DNA of 64,000 bases from Notospermus geniculatus. Its lineage: Eukaryota > Nemertea > Pilidiophora > Heteronemertea > Lineidae. A program made the translations under genes and the position numbers. Positions 54,322-64,000 of the stretch are shown here, in pieces. The stretch spans positions 56,782-120,781 of the forward strand of contig NMRB01001858.1 in assembly GCA_002633025.1 (NCBI GenBank), in the 5' to 3' direction. The notes under the pieces were generated by a model. The model made no database searches and was not told the DNA's origin. It saw only the letters and a program-made list of their open reading frames with translations. Every line of letters starts with the position of its first letter. Within the stretch, counting starts at the first letter, position 1.

Positions 54322-57300
54322 CTAATTATTCCAGCATTCTAGTGGCTGCGTGCTTCCAAACATCACCGATTTGATTTCGTAGATTTCAAGATTGCCACTT
54401 GTGTTCCATCTTGGTGCGTTAACATAGCCACTTAACCAGCAGTTGCCATTCTTGTAGTAGGTGTACACACAGCAGGGATCTTCCAGACATTTCATCGGGC
54501 AAACAGCTGTCCCGGACCTCCCCTCGACTGGCCAGAAGTCCCACGTTGGTTTCATTTCCTCGTGGACTGTGATGAAAGCAGACCTCAGAGCTTCTGTCGG
54601 GGGTGACAAGAAGGTGTCTGGTCCTGGAATGGAAGAAGTGATTCTTGAGACAGGGAGATAACCAACTGGCACACTACCTAAGACCCAGAGGCAACCTTGT
54701 GCCGAATAAATGCTGCCGATGTGAAAAAATCAAATGGTCTCTCCTCCTGATGTCCCCCTGTATAGTTTGTCACGGGATTAAGGCTTTGGGGTGGGGTGGG
54801 GGTATAGGGACCGGGGGTGCATGTGGGGTGGTATTAGATTCTACGACANNNNNNNNNNNNNNNNNNNNNNNNNNNNNNNNNNNNNNNNNNNNNNNNNNNN
54901 NNNNNNNNNNNNNNNNNNNNNNNNNNNNNNNNNNNNNNNNNNNNNNNNNNNNNNNNNNNNNNNNNNNNNNNNNNNNNNNCCCCCCCCCCCCCCACACACA
55001 CACTCATCGGAGGGCTGCTACGGGCCTGCCTTATTGTGTGGTAAACGCCGGTAGATAGATTGACACGTTTGTCTGTATATCCCTATTGTCAGGTCGCAGC
55101 TTATTGCGTAAGAAAATAGAATGGGAACACTCAGATATTGGGAACATTCAAAAACCTTACACCGGAATAGTCGGAGTAGAGGCATAGGCCTGAAGTGAGA
55201 TGCTATAGTCAGATACGTGTGCTTACCAACACATCTAAACATCCTGTTCCCTGGCGATTTCAGGTCGGCTTCTTCCATATGAACGTCGTATAAACGGAGC
55301 ATCGACACCCTGAACCCTGCCTCGCCTGTGATGATGATATATTGGCTTGTACCATACATTTTTAAAGTAACGTTGTCCTTATACAACGATTTGTAGCATG
55401 TTGACTGGATGCAGACCATGAATTCCTTTGTGACAAAATTGAAGGAAGTTCCAATGAAGTTCCACTTATTCTGCTCTAGTTGAATTCGTTCAACCTTTCG
55501 TGTGGTTACCCACGCGCCGTCCACTGTGCAATCATACATGAACACCTGGAAAAGGATACGAACTTTCGGATTATGATTTTCCTGCGAGGATAGGCGATAC
55601 AGGTGTGAAAGGAATCCAAGTCCCCGTGGAACCAAAGTCCGGTCTTATTGTTCAGCGAGGGATTAGAATATACGGCTAGAGAGACCATGACCTTTGGAAT
55701 ATAACCTTACAATAGCGGGCTATTGTTTGGGGGATCTGCATTCCTAGGACGCTGATTCCTGTCACACCTGTGCCCTCAAGAAAAGGGATAATCGCTCTCT
55801 GTAGGATGTAGACTGGTACCCGGTCTTCTGGGCAGCTTGCATTCGAAGACCGGTGAAAGCAAATGATCTAAGCCGGATTCCCGGCTAGTGATGTCATTCT
55901 ACAGCTCCAAGAGCAATAGACCGACGCCGAGCTAAATATAGACCAGCGGGCGCCATGATGGTTTATGCATTTGCTTGCGTCTGTCCTAGTATTTTAATCA
56001 GGACAGTGTTCGGTCTAGTGTAGGATGTCGTCTTCAGCTTATTCTTACCTTTAAATCCTCTACGCCAATTTGACTTCCACTGTATCCAGAATATTGAAAA
56101 AGTATACGACCAGGCCCCGTCGGGTACAGGAAGAATAAGAGAGTAGCATTATGACCGAGGTTTATACGTAGGGGGACTAGAAGATTAACTGTAGTGGAGG
56201 TTATCTCATATGCTCCGTCCTCTTTTCCGCATGGATCAGCAGCGAATACCATTTCACCTTCAGATGTCTTGAAATTCATATTGTTTCCTGACAAATCGCG
56301 GCCCTTTGTGTCCGCATTCAAAGGCCAGAAACCAACTGGTTTTGGAATTACTGTAAAAGAAATAATACAGAGATTTAAATTGTATACTAAAACAAACTAT
56401 TTTCAGATATGCATAGTTACATTGCATCGGTCATGTCGGTAGTGACCGTTTATCTACAACACTCACCTCTCAGAACATCTCGGTGGTAGTCAAACAAATG
56501 AATATTAGGGAGGTTTCGCAAGCGCCCGGTTAGGCCCTACGACGACGTTTATCTATTGTGTGGGTATACCCAAACAATAGATAAACGTCGTCGTATGGCC
56601 TATAACCGGGCACTTGCGAAACCTCCCTAGTAATGAGGCCGGCTCGACGTTTAAGGGGGCGGTAGTGGAAACATACAGCGCCGTTTTAGTGCGGCGGTCG
56701 AAGGTTGAACCGTCTTATTTATGAATAACCATGTATTGTTAATAAAATTAGGCGTCAAGGACAAGCTGATCATGGTTCGTTGCCAAAACCTACACTCTTT
56801 CAAAAATATTGTCCAGCACAATGCTTTTGTACACCCGGTGCGTCCGTGCGCATAGGCCTATTTTAATGACAATAAGGAGGTTACTTTAATAGCCCGCGTA
56901 TTTCGAAAAGCGTAGGCGTGTTTAGGCCAAAATATGAAAATTTTGGGAAGACTTTTCTCGTCCATCAGGCATCGCACTTCAGTGGTTTCTTTTCATTTGG
57001 CAGCAGTATATTTGTGCGCAGGGCGCGACGTTGAGATTTTTTCACTATTCAACAGGATTCGGGAGATATTCAAAAAGTTCATTTTTGACCAATTTTTGGC
57101 ACAAATTACATAATTATCATTACTAAGAATTAGAATTTGCAAATTATCTCAACGTCGGCACCTGCACATATGTATTCCCCAACATTTGGTGGTAAAACGC
57201 CAGGTCCCAGTCGCCTTGTTGCCGAGAAATCTATGACGAAAAAGTTAAATGGGGGGTCTCATTGTTTGCTTAATTTGCTGATTAATGAAAGATGAAAGCA

Positions 57301-60160
57301 CATCGTTTACAATTCAGATGTGTAGAACAAGAGTAGCAATTTCATAGAAATACATGAAATCGATGCTACCTTTTTGCTTGAAGAAAATATGAATTGTTTT
57401 CAGTCGCCGTTTGCAGTGCGCTTCCTTATGGCTACCACCCCCTTAAAGGAGCACGGTATTGGGTCTCAAATGCGTTATTTGACCGCCGACGTAGAGGGAG
57501 CCATCTAGCGACAGTAAGGCGAACTACAAAAATGCATTACAAAATGTACGCAGTAAATCGGGTCATTCTCCGAGACGTAGTTAGTCCCTCGGGTTGGAGA
57601 GTGGCGCAGTGGCGCCGGCTGTCGAGAAAAAGCGGCAATACCGTGCTCCTTTGAAGGCAGACTCCACTCATTGTAAGCTTTTGAATTTTTATCAATCCAT
57701 ATAGAGACTAATGCCATGAATTGTGATGTACCAGTAACTAGTGTCAATAGGCTGACGACCTTTTTAGTGAATGAGCCAATACTGTGACTGCCTAATCCTA
57801 TTGGTTTTTCCTTCATAAATATGCATTGAGCACGTATGACATCACATGTGCTGTGCAATGGTCCCCTTGGGATTCAATCAAAATACTTAAAATGAGGAGT
57901 TTGCTGATTTTTTAAAAATCTGACATGTTGCAGATATCAATGAATTTGAATGTATTAACGATATTTCAAAAATTCAAAATTTTACACAATGAGTGGAGTC
58001 TCCCTTCAGATAACTTCATCAACAAGCCTTCAAATTGAAGATAATGTATCATGACTTCATTGTGAATACATTCATGTAGGTCTATAGGAGGAAAATATGC
58101 AACACCAGGAACGTGAAAAATGGCCAAAATTCGGCAGTAATCATAGATGATGTGAGACTGTGGTTTGACGACACCTATCCTATAACCATGAAAAAAGGCG
58201 GGGGTTGATTTGTTGACGCTCAAATCGATCGAGCGACATTTGCAGCGGGTTTGGGTACTTTTATGGCGGAAAAACTAGCTCAAAATGATTCCAAGTTGAG
58301 ATCCAATAGGAGCTGTCAGCGAGTTGACCACTAGGTGTCACTACGGCCCAATTCAATGCATCTAGCGGACCGAGTCATTATCGATCGAGCAGCAATCACG
58401 TAGATTTTCCTGTACATTGGTCCGCTAAGACATTGCTGCCATCTGTTGGCGATATGCGCGGCTGATTGCTCCTATTGTCAATCGTACACAGAAAAAAAAT
58501 CAACTAGAGTGGAGACTCAGAGTCTCACTTTAGGGACAAAATGGTTCGAAACACTTTTTGACTCAAAATGAAACAGAAAATATTTCGGCGCGAGACAATG
58601 ACATCTCGGCCTAAAATATTTTCTCTCAGATCGAGACTGTCAGTATCTCAACCCGAAATATTTTCTCTCGGAACGAGGTGTCATTGTCTCGGGCCGAAAT
58701 ATTTTCTGTTTCATTTTGAGTCAAAAAGTATTTCGAACCATTTTGTCCCATAAAGTGAGACTTTGAGTCTCCACTCGAGTTGATTTTTTTCTGTGTACAT
58801 CTTCAATAAATCATACAACATCAGGTACAGCTCTCCAGAATTGGACTTCAATATCTGGTGTGACAAGGTGCTGGGTCTCCAAGCTTCTGTCCAGAGTAAA
58901 GCATTCAAATTCTGTATACCGGTATACTTTTCCTATGCTTCCATGGTTACATATCAACAACTGTTGGTTGTTAGGTCAGAGGTAAACATGAACATTAAAG
59001 CCTATGGACAAGTCATTCACACGTTATCTGGAATAATGGAGAGTTAATGCTAATCATGTCATTTAGGCCTGGGAGATCAGATAACACAAGGTATTAGGGC
59101 AGCTCTTACAAGTTTACTCATGCCACAATGGCTTACATTCTGTTCAATTTATTTGTATGAAACTTTTGCAAAAACAGCTTGAAATCCCCACCATAAAAGT
59201 ACGTATAGATCCGCGCTGTAATCAAGAATTCACATGCGAGTTTTGGATGGGTACGCTCTAACTTCAACTTCATAACCGAAAGATGACATCAAAAATTCAC
59301 AAGCGAGTTGCTGAATTTTGGCTGTAATGGAAGGATTGCCGTTGGAAGTTCTGTCGTGGGTTGCTCTTGTCTCAGACAAGAGCAACTCACGACAGAACTA
59401 CCATCTTGCACTGTATGGACTGCATTTTAACGTTCGACTGCCCAACGACGGCGCCGAATTCTAGCGTCCATTGGAAATACCTAGTACAGTGTACGTCACA
59501 TTTTGTTGTTTTCGAGAAAAATGGGTTTATGTGGAATGACAACTTGGAAGAGTATCATACAGCAGGATTAAATGCAGTTTGCTATGTTTTACCTCTGATT
59601 TCATGCTGAATTTGCAAAGGTAAAAACGTAGTAAGTCACAATTCTGACGACTTGGACGTAAAAACCGAGTAAATGCACCAGTGTCTTTCCGAGGCTTTGG
59701 CGAACATTTTGCAAACAAAAACAGTTTATTGTGATGAAACAATACCTAGTAAGTACGAATTTGTCCTTCCAAAAATGTGACTTACTAAGTATCTCCATTG
59801 GACGCTAGAATTGCTCACTAGAGTTTTTCTCTCCACGGAAATCTTTAGTAAAAGGCGAAAGATTTATGCGTGGGGTTGAAGAGCTCGATGACTAGTGGGA
59901 GCGCCATCTATATTTGGAGAGGAGAACCTGACTATCCCTGACATAATTCCGAAAACATTGCGGGTAAAAGATGCAACACCATTTAGCCTAATTCGCAGGA
60001 GACCCACATTTGTGACATCAGGATCACCTACATTGGCGGCAAAGAAGAATGTTGGTTTCACGAACTTCTTACCTTTAGTATAGACACCGCGGGGACAGTG
60101 CCATGAGATTAGCAATAAGAGTAACAACATCTTAAAGACTTTCATTTTCTGCGGTTGCAT
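54322..60160 (-). CDS. Gene C: secreted LamG-like/PAN-like protein, complete
   Basis: Four exons with consistent phases. Exon 1 (60073-60160): ATG at 60160, MQPQKMKVFKMLLLLLLISW, a signal peptide ending near WHCPRG, donor AAAG|GTAAGA. Exon 2 (56049-56350, 302 nt): GFWPLNADTKGRDLSGNN, AADPCGKEDGAYE, LLFFLYPTGPGRILFQYSG; LamG/concanavalin-like N half. Exon 3 (55227-55545, 319 nt): VFMYDCTVDGAWV, WNFIGTSFNFVTKEF, GFRVSMLRLYDVHMEE; C half. Exon 4 (54322-54623, 302 nt, acceptor CATTCCAG): six-cysteine apple/PAN-like domain, ending ECWNN. The spliced product is about 336 residues, secreted, with no membrane anchor. Intron 1 is 3.7 kb and holds five or so MITEs; intron 3 has a 131 bp gap in a C-run. 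The function is not known; lectin-like recognition is inferred from the fold type only. Confidence 0.85.
56505..56631. mobile_element. Palindromic MITE in intron 1 of gene C
   Basis: TTAGGGAGGTTTCGCAAGCG and GTTTATCTATTGT pair with the right half (CACTTGCGAAACCTCCCTAG). It shares the TAGGGAGGTT end with 51115. Confidence 0.85.
57447..57650. mobile_element. MITE with AGGAGC ends, TTAA/TTGA flanks
   Basis: AGGAGCACGGTATTG is inverted as CAATACCGTGCTCCT. The flanks are TTAA (57443-57446) and TTGA (57651-57654). Likely piggyBac-type like 40449-40698, with one flank mutated. Confidence 0.75.
57653..58008. mobile_element. MITE (GACTCCACTCATTG ends)
   Basis: GAAGGCAGACTCCACTCATTG and, in reverse complement, GAAGGGAGACTCCACTCATTG bound 356 bp. 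Subterminal TTTTGAATTTTT matches too. It directly abuts the previous MITE. Confidence 0.8.
58485..58797. mobile_element. 313 bp palindromic MITE (TACACAGAAAAAAA ends)
   Basis: Nearly perfect inverted arms, with GTGGAGACTCAGAGTCTCAC and CGAAATATTTTCTCTC-type repeats inside. Confidence 0.9.
59347..59399. repeat. Perfect-type hairpin, 53 bp
   Basis: AGTTCTGTCGTGGGTTGCTC pairs with GAGCAACTCACGACAGAACT around TTGTCTCAGACAA. There is one G/T-type mismatch. Confidence 0.85.
59456..59812. mobile_element. MITE (AATTCTAGCGTCCATTGG ends)
   Basis: AATTCTAGCGTCCATTGGAA is inverted as CCATTGGACGCTAGAATT. Subterminal GTCACATTTT also pairs. It lies in intron 1 of gene C close to exon 1. Confidence 0.8.
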
Positions 60161-60179
60161 GATGTGTAAACTGTAATGA

Positions 60180-60640
60180 CGAGAATGAACACAGTTTCAA
60201 GGTATCACATCCAATGAACGCTCCAAAGTACATGAAGCCCGAACGAATCCCGCGTCAGAAACACGCTCCTTCTCCAAATTTGATTCGAAGAGAACTGTCG
60301 AAACGATCTGCTTTTCATGTACTTTTATTATCTGCCGTAGGTTGAAACTGTCCGACTACTTCACCGGATACTTCACAAGTGTTTTTAGCAGATTCACCAA
60401 TAAATGTCAGCTCCTTACATTCTCATGGTTTATGTGAATACTTGAAGAAAAAATAATCATCAACAAAGTTTACACGCCGTTAATGGTATTTCGCTACTTT
60501 GACAGCCAATTCATAAGTCCCGAAGTACAAATAAAAGTGGTTTTGCTATACATAATGGATAAAGATAGGAGACGACGTCGAGTGCAATGTGGATAAGTGT
60601 GACTGGGCGTTAATTGGCTGGGAACGCATTATGTCATGGA
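60180..60640 (-). promoter_or_regulatory. 5' flank of gene C, conserved with gene A
   Basis: Co-linear with 25600-26060: AATCCCGCGTCAGAAACACG, GTCCGACTACTTCACCGGAT and AAGAAAAAATAATCAT are kept. Retention of these blocks may be regulatory or may simply reflect a recent segmental duplication. Confidence 0.5.
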
Positions 60641-61032
60641 TAAAAAGTTCGCAAATAATGTCAAACGAGTGGTAACACCAAATTACCTGTCACCATAACA
60701 TTATTATTCTCATTTTGGTGCACATCTTGAGCGTTAACTTGAAAGTGTTTAATGGAAAATGCTGGCTTCCTGATACGAAGCAGAAGTTTGTTACAAAGAT
60801 AGGTAAACATACATTAAGCGTTTTGTCTTGATGCATGTTACACATCAATGCAGAATTTCAATGACTGGTCCTCGACACAAACCTGCATTAGGCCTTTTGT
60901 CTTCATACCATTACCAAACTTTCACCAGCGTTAGCCTCATGCACTTTTGACATCAATGCAGATTTTGAATATTATAACTGAATCCTCCACAAACGACTTT
61001 ACATGTACTTGACGTGTCATTTTCGGATGCTT

Positions 61033-61295
61033 TTACGGTATCGCTGTCCTGACGGCAAAAATATCTAAATTTCCTCCCGATATCAATGGTTTCCGAAGGA
61101 GGCAACTGAAGTAGCAACTTCTATTCTTGTAATAAGTGAAGACACAAGACGGATTCAGCAGGCAGCCTATCGAACAGATGATGATCCCAGGTCTGCCTGT
61201 CGTGGACCAAACCCATTCGGCAGGAACTGCCATGTTCTTGTGGACGTTGATAATAACAGACCATGCTTCTTGATCATGAGGAGAGAGAAAGTCAC
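61033..61295 (-). CDS. Gene D: divergent last exon of the lectin family
   Basis: A 263 nt exon after the acceptor GATTCAAG, phase 1 like exon 4 of A-C. It reads DFLSPHDQEAWSVIINVHKN, ICSIGCLLNPSC, FTYYKNRSCYFSC, NLDIFAVRT then stop. Spacing of the core cysteines and the TYYKN..C motif match the apple/PAN-like exon of the other genes, but one cysteine of the PCC pair is serine and the ECWNN tail is missing. Upstream LamG exons were not found up to 64000, so this is a separate, incomplete or far-spread paralogue. Confidence 0.7.
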
Positions 61296-63190
61296 CTTGA
61301 ATCGAGATAGAAACACCCGTTAAAAAGATAAATATATCTAGGCATGCATGGATAGGCGTGGAGACACAACACCTTATGCCAGCGCCATCTAGCGCCCTCT
61401 CAAAATACTAACCGTCAAGTCGACTGGAGCTGCTGCTGGGAAGACCTACACAGAAAAAAATATCCTGAAACACAAAACGCGAGAAAAAGTTCATTTTGTT
61501 AGTGTTGAAGGTACCACGAGCCAGTATAGGTACATGTATACCACTTGTGATCCGTTGTCCCGTGGACTTTTCACAAGGCACGCCCTTCCTTCCGAAATAA
61601 ACTTCTGCGTTTTCGTTACAGGCGAGTCAATGGGGAGGGGAGGGGAGGGGATTGCAGAGAGTGACCTTAGGAAATACAATTGGGACGAAACCAATGCCGG
61701 AACGGACCTGACCGAGTTACTACTATGTCCTAAAAGTTTATTCCTAGCCGGAGGTTGCCGCCAGTGAGTCTCGCACAGCCAAACTCGACGGGTTAGTTCT
61801 GTCTCCGTCGTCGTTCAGATACACACCGAAATCATCGCAGGGTTGGTCTCTACAACCAAAATATCGGAGATTCTCTCTCTCTCTCTTTTTGACAAGTTCT
61901 TTATTAATATTCATGGAACTAGGTACCACCGCAAGCATCACCAGCCCTTGGAAGGGTGGGAAAAAACAAGTCAAGAACAAACAGCGACCGAAAACTGAGC
62001 ATACCCGGTACGTACATTCCCGCCACATCTTTTTCCAGGTGGTGTGTTCACTTACACTAGGAATTCTCTCGACATCATCACAGTAAAATGACGTCATCGT
62101 ATATAGCCTCCTGCAGTCGAGCAGTTTTTCCAAACAAAGGAGACCTGTACTCGGTCTGAGATTGTGACTTTCTAGGGACACATTTCGCTCTGAAAGGACA
62201 TCCGAATTTTCTTGGATTACATATTTTGAAGGCATTGCCGATAGGCAGGTAAGTTCCACCCATTTTCGTTCGGAATAATGACAGTTTTTGATTGAAATAG
62301 TGGCAAAAATGGTCATTTTGATGACAGGCAAATCTGACCAAAGTCGAAGGCCAACACCCTGTTAGAGAACCGATCGGTTGACAGATTGGGATAAAAGAAT
62401 TGGGAGGTAACATGGTCTGGGTGATCATTTCTGCACAGGTTTTAAAAAAATGTAAATTTCACCAAAGTACGGTGAAACACTTGCGTAATTAAAGTAAAGA
62501 ATCCCAGCCTAAATAGATATGACACAACTCAACATAATTTATACAAGTGTACACACAGAATGAAAAAAAAATACAATCGTCAGGCGACGATCGTCCACGA
62601 TTTGAATCTAAAAAATCATTCGTTTTATTAATCCTGGTTAGAAAACATTTGCCTTGTGGCTTTAGGTAACCAGAAATGTTCCTTCCTTGCCCTTCTGCTT
62701 CATGTGTTTGACAGTCCTCTCGGTTGGTCGTGGCGGGTCCACCAGTGCGCCATAAATCGACATCGAAGGGAAGATTATTATCGCAATCACGACCGGGGGA
62801 GGGGTGTCAGTTTGACGAGGGTTGAGAACGGGCGCAATACCCCACAACTACATGTATTTCATTGGGGTCTATTTCCTGTATAATCGCGGAGTTAAATGGT
62901 TGTCATAAAAACGGACAGGGGAATATGAAAACCTGGCGCCATTTTGTCTTCCGTGCTTTCCACGCTGTGACGTGGCGATATCCAAAGACTTTGAGAACAA
63001 TTGGCAACGTCTATCCATGTTTGGAGTGGAACTCCGTAGTATGTTTTAGACTTTTTTGGGAAACTTTATGATTTGCCCTCCCGTGTACTCATGTACTCTA
63101 TTGCATTATCTCGCCTAGTTTTGTAACCGCAATGATGCTATGGCCTCACCGGGCTGAATACCATCCCTGGTAATTATATGCCGTCATTAT
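61296..63190. other. No supported gene; short frames only
   Basis: A minus frame at 61744-62331 is long but has no recognisable motif. A (TC)n run lies at 61868-61885, and a purine-rich GGGAGGGG run near 61635. Confidence 0.4.
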
Positions 63191-63394
63191 GTGCTATAGT
63201 ATAGGGTTGCTAATTTTGCTATATTTTTCTGAACTGCATTCTCGGTGTCTGTTTTGGAACAAGGTTACGAGCTATGTATATATACATGTATATATATCGG
63301 GTGGCCCACAAATGACCTTTTTTTCTATAATTTCAACACTAAAAAAGCTGGGCCTTGACATTTTACACATGCAAATATATGAATATTAGGCCTA

Positions 63395-64000
63395 TCCATA
63401 TTTTGCAAAAGTTTCAGCTCTAAATATCGAACAGTTTTGACACGACAAAAAAAATCAAAATTATACATGTATACATGTCCAAAAATTTGATGCCGGACTG
63501 AAATAAATGTCGTGCGGGATCACATTGAACTGAAACACATCATATCATCCATAACCATCTTACGGAATTTTCTGAAATTTCACCTGTATTTTATGGGACA
63601 TTCTGCGTCCATGGTACAAATTTCACGTTCATACCATGCTATAGCCAAAATAGAATCTGGTACCGAAAATTGCACTGTGACTGCACCTGCAGGTGTGGGA
63701 GTTGGAGTTTTCGGTACCATATTATTTTTCGCCCTGGCACACTAACCCTTTAAAGTACAAAATCGAAATTTATACAATAAACAGAGAAAATCCCCTTCTT
63801 TGTGTACGTCAAATTTCAGAAAATTCCATTCGGTGGTTGTTGAAATACGCAGTGTTAATTTCGATGTGATGTATTTTGCACCAACCGACATTTATTTCTG
63901 TCCGGCATCATTTTTTTTGACTTTTTGATTCTTTCGTCATGTCAAAACTGTTCGATATTTAGGGCTGAAGTTTTCACAGTAGATTGGTAATATCCATATA
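63395..64000. mobile_element. Inverted-repeat element cut by window end
   Basis: CTAAATATCGAACAGTTTTGAC near 63420 and GATGCCGGACTGAAATAAATG near 63490 recur inverted at 63840-63970 (GTCAAAACTGTTCGATATTTAG). The arms are about 200 bp and the right end is truncated. Confidence 0.8.

Noticed and set aside
61744-62331. 195-codon minus-strand frame
   Set aside because: No motif, no clear splice or start context, and not related to the lectin exons despite its position upstream of exon D.
1-64000. CRISPR array, operon or bacterial gene cluster
   Set aside because: No regularly spaced repeats with unique spacers; introns, LTR and LINE elements and GPCRs show animal DNA.

Overview
The window is metazoan nuclear DNA. 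It has intron-containing genes, rhodopsin-like neuropeptide-type GPCRs, a BEL/Pao LTR retrotransposon, CR1/Jockey-type non-LTR fragments, assembly gaps, and a very high load of short inverted-repeat (MITE/foldback) elements. Short palindromes such as ACATGT and TAGGCCTA recur throughout. Together these suggest a marine invertebrate (echinoderm, hemichordate, amphioxus or lophotrochozoan). I cannot place it more precisely from sequence alone.

Layout. 1-6.8 kb: gene-free, repeat-rich DNA with a 515 bp direct duplication and several MITEs. 6.9-9.0 kb: a minus-strand GPCR gene shattered by MITEs. 9.1-13.5 kb: a CR1-like reverse-transcriptase remnant, microsatellites with a gap, and a foldback/tandem complex. 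14.2-16.8 kb: an unrecognised multi-exon plus-strand gene with a 640 bp foldback element in it. 17-19 kb: exon-like and CCHC-protein debris, then a GPCR pseudogene. 19.2-25.6 kb: lectin-like gene A (minus strand), whose introns are filled by foldback elements and a gap. 26.2-33.4 kb: one BEL/Pao element with near-identical LTRs but three reading-frame breaks. 34-38.2 kb: MITEs, a GPCR fragment and one intact GPCR. 38.9-41.8 kb: LINE fragments and a piggyBac-like MITE. 41.8-43.6 kb: gene B. 44-53.6 kb: duplications, satellites and a nested Tigger-like element. 54.3-60.2 kb: gene C. 61.0-61.3 kb: a divergent last exon (D). 61.3-64 kb: no clear gene, and an inverted repeat cut by the window end.

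The biological core is a tandem family of at least three secreted proteins (A, B, C, all on the minus strand). The exon plan is the same wherever it can be checked: signal peptide, LamG-like N half, LamG-like C half, and a six-cysteine apple/PAN-like domain. Exons 2 and 3 are 302 and 319 nt in all copies, and exon 4 is 302 nt in B and C. Splice phases agree. A and C share their 5' flank; B and C share their 3' flank. Gene C looks complete. B lacks a visible exon 1, and A has lost its last splice acceptor by deletion. Such proteins could act in recognition or defence, but that is inference.

Several paralogous segments preserve empty and filled versions of the same insertion site. This defines target-site duplications for four transposon families inside one window: mariner-type TA, piggyBac-type TTAA, Tigger-type TA, and a small element with a hammerhead-ribozyme-like core that makes 9-14 bp duplications.
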